From NCBI RefSeq assembly GCF_013205025.1, contig NZ_JABMLE010000001.1, positions 868,001 through 932,000 of the forward strand: DNA of 64,000 bases, given 5' to 3'. The translations under genes were made by a program, and so were the position numbers. Under the pieces are notes generated by a model. The model had not been told where the DNA came from. It saw only the letters and a list, made by a program, of their open reading frames with translations, and searched no databases. The stretch comes from Rathayibacter sp. VKM Ac-2857 (lineage in GTDB: Bacteria; Actinomycetota; Actinomycetes; Actinomycetales; Microbacteriaceae). Positions 34,014 through 42,743 of this stretch are shown piece by piece; within the stretch, counting starts at the first letter, position 1, and each line of letters starts with the position of its first letter.

Positions 34014-34076
34014 CCGCGAGATGCCCCGTGTGCCCGCGACACGCCGGGTCGGGCGGGCCCACGTGGCATCTCGCGG
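34014..34076. repeat. Long near-perfect hairpin after phosphoketolase
   Basis: Arms of 24 nt (34014-34037 and 34053-34076) pair with two mismatches; the outer 12 bp (CCGCGAGATGCC) are perfect. It lies in the 96-bp gap between convergent xfp and the HNH gene, so it probably terminates both. The strong symmetry and lack of a T tract also suggest a REP-type dispersed palindrome. Confidence 0.75.
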
Positions 34077-34082
34077 CGGGGG

Positions 34083-34583
34083 TCAGGCGGCTGCCGCCGT
34101 CAGGTAGTCGTCCCACTCGGGCTGGGTGCGCTCGGCACCGCGCACGAGCCAGGAGCCGGCGCGCGGCATCCGCGGCACCGAGCGCAGCTGCCAGCCCATC
34201 TCGAGCGGCGTCCGGTCGCTCTTGACGTTGTTGCAGCGGTGGCAGCAGGCGACCAGGTTCTCCCAGGAGTCGCGGCCGCCCCGCGACTTCGGCTGGATGT
34301 GGTCGATCGTGTTGGCGTGCTGCCCGCAGTAGCCGCAGCGGTGGTTGTCGCGCCGCAGCACCCCGCGGCGCGAGACCGGCACGCTGCGCGAGCTCGGAAT
34401 GCGGACGTAGCGCGTCAGCACGATCACGGAGGGCCGGACGTAGTCGCCGGTCGCACCGTGCACCGGGTGCTCCTCGTCGGCGACGATGATCATCGCCTTC
34501 TCGGTCATCAGCAGCACCAGCGCCCGCTTGAACGACACCACCGCGAGCGGCTCGTAGCCGGCGTTGAGGACGAGTGTGCGCAT
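34083..34583 (-). CDS. HNH endonuclease family protein
   Basis: A 166-residue protein. Zinc and HNH motifs are intact: CGYCGQHANTIDHIQPKSRG, then W-E-N-L-V, then CHRCNNVKSDRTP. This gives CxxC, DHIxP, ENL and CxxCN in order. The N-terminal half (MRTLVLNAGYEPLAVVSFKR, AMIIVADEEHPV) is the conserved domain of stand-alone actinobacterial HNH proteins. The family probably cuts or nicks DNA; its cellular role is not known. The ATG at 34583 starts at the conserved first strand. Confidence 0.88.
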   Translation of the reverse strand: MRTLVLNAGYEPLAVVSFKRALVLLMTEKAMIIVADEEHPVHGATGDYVRPSVIVLTRYVRIPSSRSVPVSRRGVLRRDNHRCGYCGQHANTIDHIQPKSRGGRDSWENLVACCHRCNNVKSDRTPLEMGWQLRSVPRMPRAGSWLVRGAERTQPEWDDYLTAAAA

Positions 34584-34637
34584 CAGTGACCTCCGTGCTG
34601 TCGCACGCCGCCGCGAGGAGCCGCCGCGACCACGCGA

Positions 34638-34666
34638 AAGGGCGCCGTCGTCATGACGGCGCCCTT
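34638..34666 (-). terminator. Strong hairpin upstream of the HNH gene
   Basis: A 12-bp perfect stem (34638-34649 with 34655-34666, AAGGGCGCCGTC) with a 5-nt loop. On the minus strand it has the form of this genome's terminators. It lies 55 bp before the HNH start and over 300 bp beyond the NlpC terminator, so it would end a transcript that starts between them. Confidence 0.55.
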
Positions 34667-34973
34667 CGAGGCCGCGGCGCAGAGCCGCACGGTGACGTGG
34701 TGCCGTATCCGAGTGTCGGCGGAGCAGACCGCGGCGAGGAGGATCCCCGCTCGGATCGAGTCGGTGCGCCGGACGCGCGAACGCAGCCCCACGCAGTGGT
34801 GCCCGTTCCGCTCGGCCATTCCGGCACTCCGTCCCTCGACGAATCCATCCGCTCGCCACGCGGGCGGACTGAGGTTCAGATTAACCCTTCACGGCCGGAA
34901 CGCCAGTGGATCACGGCTTTTCGTCATCCGCATTTCACACACGCGCCGGCGGGACGGGGGCCCGGGACGCGGA

Positions 34974-35003
34974 AGAGCCCGCCCCTGGATCGGGACGGGC
35001 TCT
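34974..35003 (-). terminator. Terminator of the NlpC/P60 gene
   Basis: AGAGCCCG (34974-34981) pairs with CGGGCTCT (34996-35003), with partial pairing inside the loop. It lies 21 bp past the stop of the hydrolase gene. Confidence 0.6.
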
Positions 35004-35024
35004 CGGCGAGCGGATGCGGGAGCG

Positions 35025-35969
35025 TCAGCCGGAGATGCGGACGATCGTGTAGTCGGTCGTCCAGATCGGCTGCACGCGGACGCTCGCACCGGCGTACGGC
35101 GCGTGCAGGATGTTGCCGTTGCCCGCGTAGAAGCCGTCGTGACCGGGCATGATCACCAGGTCGCCGGGCTGCGCCTCCGACACCGGGATCTGCGTGCCCA
35201 TGGCCGCCTGACCCGCAGCCGAGTGCGGCATCGAGATGCCGTACTGCGCGAAGACGTACATGACGAGACCGGAGCAGTCGAAGCCGCTCGGGTCCGCGCC
35301 GCCGAAGACGTAGGGCACGCCCTGGTACTGCAGCGCCGTGTTGAAGACCGCCGAGAGGCTGTAGCTCGTGCTCGGCGCGCTCGCCGCGAGCTCGCTGGCC
35401 GAGGCGCCCTCGTAGGAGTTGAAGCTCTCCGCGGTCTCGGCGCGGGCCTCGGCGACGTCGGTGGTGTCGACGACGGGCTCGACCACCGGCTCCGGCTCGG
35501 GCGGCGGGGGCGGCGGCGCGGCCTCGGCGGTGAAGCCGTCGCGCGCGATCGCGGCCTGAACCACTCCCCCTGCGACGGCGACGGTCTGCGCATCGCCCTG
35601 GCGCAGAAGGTCGGCCTGCGAGGCGGCGAAGAGCCCGTCGTTCTCGGTGCCGGGCGAGAAGGCGTAGGCGGGGAGCGCCATCGTGGCGACGAGCGCACCG
35701 GCGAATCCGACGATGGCGACCTTGCCGATCGTGCGGCCGCGGCTGCGCCGGCGGGGCGAGCCCGCGGGCGTCGGGACGAAGTCGGTGACATCGGCCTGGC
35801 GCGACGGCGCCGTCGGCACGGCACGACGGGCGACGGGCGCCTCGTCGGTGTAGCGGGCACGGATGACCGGCGGCCGGTTCTCGAAGGAGGAGGCGTTGCG
35901 GGGACTGTCCGGGTGGGTGGAGCGGAACCGGTCGGGGGAACCGGCGGGGCTGGCGGGGTTCTGGGGCAA
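35025..35969 (-). CDS. NlpC/P60 (C40) cell-wall hydrolase
   Basis: A 314-residue protein. The basic, disordered N-terminus (about 1-75) leads to one transmembrane/signal segment (VAIVGFAGALVATMALPAYAF). A spacer with a PPPPPPEPEP run follows, and the C-terminal NlpC/P60 domain of about 110 residues. The catalytic Cys is in SGFDCSGLVMY, the His in MPGHDGFYAGNG, and the polar third residue near NILHAPYAG. It should cleave peptide stems of peptidoglycan. Start TTG 35969 is preferred because GGAGG lies upstream, though 9 nt is long; GTG or internal starts are possible. A possible c-di-AMP riboswitch precedes it. Confidence 0.85.
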   Translation of the reverse strand: MPQNPASPAGSPDRFRSTHPDSPRNASSFENRPPVIRARYTDEAPVARRAVPTAPSRQADVTDFVPTPAGSPRRRSRGRTIGKVAIVGFAGALVATMALPAYAFSPGTENDGLFAASQADLLRQGDAQTVAVAGGVVQAAIARDGFTAEAAPPPPPPEPEPVVEPVVDTTDVAEARAETAESFNSYEGASASELAASAPSTSYSLSAVFNTALQYQGVPYVFGGADPSGFDCSGLVMYVFAQYGISMPHSAAGQAAMGTQIPVSEAQPGDLVIMPGHDGFYAGNGNILHAPYAGASVRVQPIWTTDYTIVRISG

Positions 35970-35999
35970 GGGGGAGGACCTCCGACGTCCCGTCAGCCC

Positions 36000-36125
36000 A
36001 GGCAGCTGTCCCGTCTCACGCGCGCGAAGCATCGGCGTTCACGGAGCCCGAGACGGGAAGGGACGTCGGACTCCGCGCCTCACGACCGGGGTTCGGGCGC
36101 AGGGCTCCACAGAGCGTAAGCGACC
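36000..36125 (-). promoter_or_regulatory. Possible c-di-AMP (ydaO-type) riboswitch leader
   Basis: On the minus strand the leader of the NlpC gene carries, in order, CCGAACCCCGG, GAGGCGCGGAGTCC and GGCTCCGTGAACGCC. These resemble the conserved blocks of the ydaO/yuaA riboswitch (CCGAA, GGxGGGGAxCC and GGGTGAAxCC), which often precedes NlpC/Rpf genes in Actinobacteria. Several core positions differ from the consensus as I recall it, so this is tentative. GTGACA and TAACGG just upstream could be the promoter. Confidence 0.4.
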
Positions 36126-36206
36126 GTTACCGATTTGTCACCAACCGGAGACGAGATCGTGTCCCGCTCCGACCCTCCGATGCGCTAGTACGCGTGGAGC
36201 GGACGT

Positions 36207-36899
36207 TCAGCTGACGAGGAAGATGTGCGCAGCGACCTCGTTGGGGAGCTCGATGCCCGCCTCCGCGCCGTCGATGCGCACGAGCACGTAGCCGTTGAGC
36301 GCCGAGAACTCGCCCTCGGCGCCGGGAACCACGCCGGCCTGCTTGAGCTGGAGCAGCAGCTCCGGGTCGACCTGCGCGGGCTCGCCCAGCCGGCGCACGA
36401 CGCCGCGCTGCGGCTCGGCCGAGCCGGCGACGAAGCGGGGGATGCTGATGACGCCGTCCGCGAAGCGCGACGCGGGCGTGTCGCCCAGCTCGTCGAGCCC
36501 CGGGATCGGGTTGCCGTACGGCGACTCGGTGGGGTGGTCGAGCATCTCGAGGAGGCGGCGCTCCACCTGCTCGCTCATCACGTGCTCCCAGCGGCAGGCC
36601 TCCTCGTGCACGTACTCCCAGTCGAGCTTGATGACGTCGTGGAGGAGCCGCTCGGCCAGGCGGTGCTTGCGCATGACGTGGATCGCCTTGCGGCGCCCGT
36701 CGCCGGTGAGCTCGAGGTGGCGGTCGCCGGAGACGACGACGAGGCCGTCGCGCTCCATCCGGCCGACGGTCTGCGAGACGGTGGGGCCCGAGTGGCTGAG
36801 CCGCTCGGAGATGCGTGCCCGGAGGGGGACGATGTTCTCCTCCTCCAGCTCCAGGATGGTGCGCAGGTACATCTCGGTCGTGTCGATCAGATCCGTCAT
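36207..36899 (-). CDS. ideR: Iron-dependent regulator, DtxR/IdeR type
   Basis: A 230-residue metalloregulator. The winged helix is in residues 1-70 (SGPTVSQTVGRMERDGL). Metal ligands match diphtheria DtxR numbering exactly: H79, E83 and H98 for the ancillary site, and M10, C102, E105 and H106 for the primary site. A dimerisation domain extends to about 140 and a C-terminal SH3/FeoA-like domain to 230. Cys at 102 favours iron-responsive DtxR/IdeR over manganese MntR. With Fe(II) it represses iron-uptake genes. It is divergent from serC. GGAAGG precedes the ATG. Confidence 0.92.
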   Translation of the reverse strand: MTDLIDTTEMYLRTILELEEENIVPLRARISERLSHSGPTVSQTVGRMERDGLVVVSGDRHLELTGDGRRKAIHVMRKHRLAERLLHDVIKLDWEYVHEEACRWEHVMSEQVERRLLEMLDHPTESPYGNPIPGLDELGDTPASRFADGVISIPRFVAGSAEPQRGVVRRLGEPAQVDPELLLQLKQAGVVPGAEGEFSALNGYVLVRIDGAEAGIELPNEVAAHIFLVS

Positions 36900-37021
36900 C
36901 TCAGCCTTCCGGTCTCAGCGCGCACAACCTTACTGGGCACCGTGTCCCGTCATCGGCGACGGGGCAGGGCGCAGGGCCTCCGATGGTCGAAGGCGGGGCG
37001 GGCCGGGAACCCTAGTATTAA

Positions 37022-38143
<1,122 letters not shown>

Positions 38144-38171
38144 TCGACCGGGCGGATCGGGGAGGCGCGGG

Positions 38172-38399
38172 ATGAGGCTCTGGCTCCGTCCTGACGAGCG
38201 CCGCCCCGCTCCCCCGCCCTACGCCTCGGACGACGCGACGGCGCTCCTCGCGGGCTGCGTCGTCTGGCTGCTCGCCCTGATCGGCGTGCTGATCGCCGCG
38301 GCGGCGGGCGCGTCGGTGCCGCCGCTCGTCCTGTCGACCGTCGTGATCGGCCTCGTCCTCGGAACGATCGGCCTCTTCTACAGCCGCAACCGCCGCTGA
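38172..38399 (+). CDS. DUF2530 small membrane protein
   Basis: A 75-residue protein with two hydrophobic helices (LLAGCVVWLLALIGVLIAAA and LVLSTVVIGLVLGTIGLFY) and a short basic tail SRNRR. The N-terminal basic/proline stretch RPDERRPAPPP before helix 1 fits the DUF2530 family. It follows serC by 28 bp and may share its transcript. Function unknown. Confidence 0.75.
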   Translation: MRLWLRPDERRPAPPPYASDDATALLAGCVVWLLALIGVLIAAAAGASVPPLVLSTVVIGLVLGTIGLFYSRNRR

Positions 38400-38444
38400 C
38401 GCACAGCGTCCGTCAGAGATCGAGGGGTCGTCTCGTCAGCACCG

Positions 38445-38473
38445 GGCCGAGCGAGGGCTTCCCCCGCTCGGCC
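38445..38473. terminator. Terminator between DUF2530 and DUF3027 genes
   Basis: A 9-bp stem (38445-38453 GGCCGAGCG with 38465-38473) and an 11-nt loop lie between two convergent genes and can act on both strands. Confidence 0.6.
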
Positions 38474-38481
38474 GAGTCCCG

Positions 38482-39471
38482 TCAGCGGCGGCGGCGCCGA
38501 CGTCCGCGGCCGCTGCCGCCGCGTCGTCCGTCGGCCGAAGCGCCGGTCGTGTCGTCGGCGACGACGACCTCGCCGTCTGCGTCGTCGTCATCGGAGTCGT
38601 CGTCTTCGTCCGAGTCGTCCTCGTCCGAGTCGTCCTCGTCGTCGGCCTCGTCCGAGTCGTCCTCGTCATCGGCGTCGTCCGAGACGTCGTCGTCGTCCGC
38701 CTCGTCGTCGTCGTCGAGGATCTCGTCCTCGTCCGCTTCCGGGTCGCCGTCGACGACGGTGTCGTCGTCGTACTCGTCGTCCTCGGTCTCGTCGCGCTCA
38801 CCGCTGGCGTCCTGTACCGCTCGGTAGTCCGCGAGCCGGACCGACCACGGCACCCAGTCGGGCGCGAGCACGGAGCCCTCGCCCGGCAGCAGCTCGACCT
38901 CGAGGACGTTGACGTCCTCGGACTCGTCGATCCGGGACAGCGTCGCCGTCCAGAGCCAGCCCGGGTATCCGCGCATCAGGTTCGTGAACTGCAGCGAGAC
39001 CACGTGCTCGCCCTGGGCGAGCGTCGCGACCAGATCGCCGATCGTGTCCGCGGTCGTGATGTCCAGGAGCGCCTCACGCGCTCGGTCCTCGGAGCCGGCG
39101 AGCACGACGTCGAGCTCGTAGACGGGCTCGGGCTCCCGCTCTGCGGCGTCCGCCGCAGGCCCGGACTCCGCAGCCGTTCCAGCCTCGGAATCCGCATCGT
39201 CGTCGTCCGACTCGTCGTCCTCGTCGATCTCGTCGCTCCAGACGGTCACCGCCCCGGAGTTCGACGGCGTGGAGCCCTGCTCGGCCCCTGCGGGGTCGCC
39301 GGCCGGCGCGTCCGCGACGGCGCCGTCCTGGGCGGCGGGCTCCTCGACGGTGCCGTACTGGAAGAGGACGTCGTCCGCAGCACCCCGCGCGGGAGCCGTC
39401 TGCTCGGGCTCGGGAGCCGGAGCGTCGTTCCGGGGCGAGAGGTCGCCGGTCGTCTCGTCGGCGTCAGGCAT
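38482..39471 (-). CDS. DUF3027 protein with long acidic tail
   Basis: A 329-residue protein. The DUF3027 core is near residues 125-225: VVSLQFTNLMRGYPGWLWTA, VNVLEVELLPGEGSVLAPDW and VPWSVRLADY. After it come about 90 residues almost wholly Asp, Glu and Ser, then a basic end GRGRRRRRR. The N-terminal 100 residues are also acidic. ATG 39471 overlaps the cold-shock gene by 8 bp, so the two are translationally coupled. The family has no known function; charge and coupling to an RNA-binding protein suggest a nucleic-acid or ribosome link (inferred). Confidence 0.88.
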   Translation of the reverse strand: MPDADETTGDLSPRNDAPAPEPEQTAPARGAADDVLFQYGTVEEPAAQDGAVADAPAGDPAGAEQGSTPSNSGAVTVWSDEIDEDDESDDDDADSEAGTAAESGPAADAAEREPEPVYELDVVLAGSEDRAREALLDITTADTIGDLVATLAQGEHVVSLQFTNLMRGYPGWLWTATLSRIDESEDVNVLEVELLPGEGSVLAPDWVPWSVRLADYRAVQDASGERDETEDDEYDDDTVVDGDPEADEDEILDDDDEADDDDVSDDADDEDDSDEADDEDDSDEDDSDEDDDSDDDDADGEVVVADDTTGASADGRRGGSGRGRRRRRR

Positions 39472-39844
39472 CCAGCTCGTCCGCAACCCGGCGCAGCAGC
39501 GTCGCGATCGTGCGCCCGTGCGCCTTGTCGGGGTAGCGGCCGCGCTTGAGGCCCGTGCCGATCCCGTCGAGCAGCTTGACCGTGTCCTCGACGATGACCG
39601 ACATGTCGTCGGCGGACTTGCGGTTGAGCTTGACCATGCTGGGAGGCGTGTCGATGATCCGGGCCGAGAGGGCCTGCGCACCGCGCTTGCCGTCGGCGAT
39701 GCCGAACTCGAGGCGGGTGCCGGCCTTGACCGCGGTCCCGGAGGGCAGCGCGGAAGCGTGCAGGAAGACCTCCTGGCCGTCATCAGTGCTGATGAAGCCG
39801 AAGCCCTTCTCCTCGTCGTAGAACTTGACCTTGCCGGTAGGCAT
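39464..39844 (-). CDS. Cold-shock domain protein with C-terminal extension
   Basis: A 126-residue protein. The cold-shock domain (1-66) has RNP1 KGFGFIS and RNP2 VFLHASAL with the usual aromatic side chains. It carries a further 60 residues (IDTPPSMVKLNRKSADDMSV, VIVEDTVKLLDGIG and RTIATLLRRVADELD) predicted to be helical and absent from ordinary CspA proteins. The extension is found in actinobacterial homologues next to DUF3027. It binds single-stranded RNA or DNA; the role of the tail is unknown. Confidence 0.92.
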   Translation of the reverse strand: MPTGKVKFYDEEKGFGFISTDDGQEVFLHASALPSGTAVKAGTRLEFGIADGKRGAQALSARIIDTPPSMVKLNRKSADDMSVIVEDTVKLLDGIGTGLKRGRYPDKAHGRTIATLLRRVADELDA

Positions 39845-39911
39845 GCGGAACCCCTCCTGGAAATGAAGCAGCCATCAGTTTAGAGGACGGCGCTCGCCCT
39901 ATCCTTGACGG

Positions 39912-40160
39912 GTGAAGCCACAGCAGCCTGCGGGCATCGGACGCGCGGAGCGCACCCTCGCCTACATGTTCGTCGCGATCATCGTCGTGACGGTGCTCGC
40001 GTTCATCGCCGTCCTGGTCGCGCCGATGATGGGCGTCCGCGACTACACCGGGGGCCTCTGGCAGTTCGTCCTCGCGCTGCCGCTGGTCGGCCTGCCGATC
40101 GCCTTCCTGATGATGATCGCGATGCTCGTGGTCGGCATCCGCCGCCGCCGCGCCTCCTAG
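39912..40160 (+). CDS. Small two-helix membrane protein
   Basis: An 82-residue protein with helices AYMFVAIIVVTVLAFIAVLVA and FVLALPLVGLPIAFLMMIAML and a basic RRRRAS end. GTG 39912 is preceded by TATCCT ending 6 nt upstream, implying a leaderless transcript. I recognise no family. It precedes a two-component system by 91 bp and has its own promoter. Confidence 0.6.
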   Translation: MKPQQPAGIGRAERTLAYMFVAIIVVTVLAFIAVLVAPMMGVRDYTGGLWQFVLALPLVGLPIAFLMMIAMLVVGIRRRRAS

Positions 40161-40251
40161 CGCGCACCTCTCCGGCGGCACCGAGCGCGCAGCGAGCGGC
40201 CGGTCACGCGACTCCCAGACTTCACCCAGGCCACGCGCAGATACTGTCCGC

Positions 40252-40941
40252 ATGGACGGACCCCGCATTCTCATCGTCGACGACGAGCCCAACATCCGCG
40301 ACCTGCTCACCACGAGCCTCCGCTTCGCCGGCTTCGCCGTGCGCGCGGTCGGCAACGGTGCCCAGGCCATCTCCGCAGTCCTCGAGGAGGAGCCGGACCT
40401 CATCATCCTCGACGTGATGCTGCCGGACATGAACGGCTTCGGCGTCACCAAGCGCCTGCGCTCGGCCGGCTACACCTCGCCGATCCTCTTCCTCACGGCG
40501 AAGGACGACACCGAGGACAAGATCACCGGCCTCACCGTCGGCGGCGACGACTACGTCACCAAGCCGTTCAGCCTCGACGAGATCGTCGCGCGCATCAAGG
40601 CGATCCTCCGCCGCACCATGCACGCCGAGGAGGACGCGGTCATCCGCGCCGGCGAGCTCACGATGGACCAGGACACCCACGAGGTCCTCGTCGGCGACGA
40701 GCCCGTCGAGCTCAGCCCGACCGAGTTCAAGCTGCTGCGCTACCTGATGCTCAACCCGAACCGGGTGCTCAGCAAGGCGCAGATCCTCGACCACGTCTGG
40801 GAGTACGACTTCAACGGCGATGCCGGCATCGTCGAGTCCTACATCTCCTATCTGCGACGTAAGCTCGACACGCATTCGGAGGAATCGCTCATCCAGACCA
40901 AGCGAGGATTCGGATACATGCTGAAGGTCGCGAAGGTCTGA
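40252..40941 (+). CDS. OmpR-type response regulator (MprA/TcrA-like)
   Basis: A 229-residue regulator. Receiver: D10-D11, phosphoacceptor D54 in IILDVMLPD, T82 in FLTAKDD and K104 in DDYVTKPFS. Winged helix: ELSPTEFKLLRYLMLNPNRV and the C-terminal VESYISYLRRKLD / KRGFGYML. It lies 70 bp before its kinase. GATACT ends 6 nt before the ATG, consistent with a leaderless mRNA. It resembles Mycobacterium TcrX/MprA-type regulators; the regulon is unknown. Confidence 0.93.
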   Translation: MDGPRILIVDDEPNIRDLLTTSLRFAGFAVRAVGNGAQAISAVLEEEPDLIILDVMLPDMNGFGVTKRLRSAGYTSPILFLTAKDDTEDKITGLTVGGDDYVTKPFSLDEIVARIKAILRRTMHAEEDAVIRAGELTMDQDTHEVLVGDEPVELSPTEFKLLRYLMLNPNRVLSKAQILDHVWEYDFNGDAGIVESYISYLRRKLDTHSEESLIQTKRGFGYMLKVAKV

Positions 40942-41011
40942 CCTCCGCCGCCCCGGCGCCGGCCCCGTGAGGGGGCGGGCGCCCGCACGACTTCGAGGGA
41001 GTTCCACCGCC

Positions 41012-42664
41012 ATGCACCAGGGTCTGGCCGAGCGGTGGAACTCCATCTCGTTGCGCACCAAGATCACCGCCGTCACCGTCCTCCTGCTGACGCTCGGCCT
41101 GCTGGTCTCCGGCATCGGCACGATGACCATGCTGAAGCCGCAGCTGGTCGCTCAGCTCGACGCGCAACTGGCCGACAAGGTGCAGAAGGTCGCGACCGAC
41201 CTCTCCGCGCAGGGGGTCTCGCAGTTCTCCGAGTCGGACGACTACTACGGCGCCGTGTACGACTCCTCCGGTGCTCTCGTCTACTCGAACGTCGCGCAGG
41301 GCACCGATCCCGCCTTCCCGTCGACCTACACGATCGAGGACGCTCTGAGCGCCTCCAGTGAGCCGAAGACGCTGATGAGCGTCAACGACCGGATCGAGTA
41401 CCACGCGGTCTCGACGGTCTACTCGCGCGGGAACGACTACCAGACGCTGCTGCTCGCCACGTCGACGCGCGACATCGACAACATCATGACGATCTACCTG
41501 ACGATCTTCCTCGGGTTCGGCGTCGCGATCGTGGTCATCGGCGCGATGCTGACGCGACTGCTCGTGACCACCACGTTCGCACCGCTGCGGCAGGTCGAGC
41601 AGACCGCCGCCGCCATCGCCGACGGCGACTTCAGCCAGCGGCTCGACGGCACCACGCCCAACACCGAGGTCGGCCGTCTCAACCGCTCGCTCAACGCGAT
41701 GCTCGTCCGCATCGACAGCGCGTTCCGCGACCGTGCGCGCACGATCGACCAGATGCGCCGCTTCGTCGGCGACGCGAGCCACGAGCTGCGCACCCCCCTC
41801 GTCTCCGTGCGCGGCTACGCCGAGCTCTACCGGATGGGGGCGCTGCAGACCCCCGAGGCCGTCGGTCAGGCGATGGAGCGCATCGAGAAGGAGGCGATCC
41901 GGATGGGCGGACTCGTCGAGGACCTCCTCGAGCTCGCCCGCCTCGACGAGACCAAGCCGCTCGCGCTCTCCCCCGTCGACCTGATGCCGCTCGCCCGCGA
42001 CGCGGCGATGGACGCGATGGCCTCCTGGCCGGACCGCGACTTCGGCGTCGAGACCCGCGACGACACCCCCGTCGAGACCCCCGCGCTCGAGATGGACGAG
42101 CCGTCCGGCACGGCGACGCAGACCATGGAGGTCCCCGCCGCCGGCCTCACCGGACCGATCGCCGCGGCCGGTGCGCGTCTGGCGCGCTTCCGCCGCCGCC
42201 CGCGCCGTGTGCCGGCCGAGGATCTCGCCGCCGGCACCGCGCCCGCGCCCGAGCAGGTCGGCGTCCCGGCGCTCGTGATGGCGGAGGAGAACAAGATCCG
42301 CCAGGTGCTCACCAACCTGATCGGCAACGCCGTCCGCTACACGCCCGAGGACACTCCGATCGAGGTCGGCGTCGCCGTCGACCGCGCCCGGCGCCTCGCG
42401 TTCCTCGAGGTCATCGACCACGGCGAGGGGATCCCGCCGCAGATCCGGGAGAAGATCTTCCAGCGCTTCTGGCGCGCCGACACCTCGCGCACCCGCGAGA
42501 CCGGCGGCAGCGGCCTGGGGCTGGCGATCGTCTCCTCCATCGTCGCCGCGCACAAGGGCCGCGTCGACGTCGTCGAGACCCCGGGCGGCGGGGCCACCTT
42601 CCGCGTCGCGCTGCCTCTCCTCACCGTCGACCCGAACGGCGAATCCTCCCCAGCTTCGGTCTGA
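41012..42664 (+). CDS. Sensor histidine kinase with inserted linker
   Basis: A 550-residue kinase. Helix 1 is at 17-40 and helix 2 at 158-185, enclosing a roughly 115-residue extracellular sensor. HAMP spans about 186-240 and the phosphoacceptor is H257 in DASHELRTP. The N box has N435/N439 in NLIGNAVRYTP, then G1 DHGEGIPP, F FQRFWRAD and G2 GGSGLGLAI. Residues about 350-420 between the dimerisation and ATPase domains are a Pro/Ala/Arg-rich insertion not seen in ordinary kinases of this type. ATG 41012 is preceded by GAGGGAG. It pairs with the regulator at 40252-40941. Confidence 0.92.
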   Translation: MHQGLAERWNSISLRTKITAVTVLLLTLGLLVSGIGTMTMLKPQLVAQLDAQLADKVQKVATDLSAQGVSQFSESDDYYGAVYDSSGALVYSNVAQGTDPAFPSTYTIEDALSASSEPKTLMSVNDRIEYHAVSTVYSRGNDYQTLLLATSTRDIDNIMTIYLTIFLGFGVAIVVIGAMLTRLLVTTTFAPLRQVEQTAAAIADGDFSQRLDGTTPNTEVGRLNRSLNAMLVRIDSAFRDRARTIDQMRRFVGDASHELRTPLVSVRGYAELYRMGALQTPEAVGQAMERIEKEAIRMGGLVEDLLELARLDETKPLALSPVDLMPLARDAAMDAMASWPDRDFGVETRDDTPVETPALEMDEPSGTATQTMEVPAAGLTGPIAAAGARLARFRRRPRRVPAEDLAAGTAPAPEQVGVPALVMAEENKIRQVLTNLIGNAVRYTPEDTPIEVGVAVDRARRLAFLEVIDHGEGIPPQIREKIFQRFWRADTSRTRETGGSGLGLAIVSSIVAAHKGRVDVVETPGGGATFRVALPLLTVDPNGESSPASV

Positions 42665-42743
42665 CGGCCCACGCGGCCGCCGCAACGGGCCGTAGGTTCT
42701 CTCGCACGCGCCGACCGGCGCGGACGAAGCGAGAGGACCTGCA

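Larger units (their letters stand above)
34584..35024. other. Intergenic region with two hairpins
   Basis: A 441-bp gap between two minus-strand genes. It holds the terminator of the NlpC gene (34974-35003) and a second strong hairpin (34638-34666). Open frames between them are arginine-rich with no recognisable domain, so I call no protein gene. A small RNA ending at the second hairpin is possible. Confidence 0.45.

Noticed and set aside
34583-34819. 78-codon minus-strand frame before the HNH gene
   Set aside because: It runs through a strong hairpin and the HNH start region, is Arg-rich and shows no domain.
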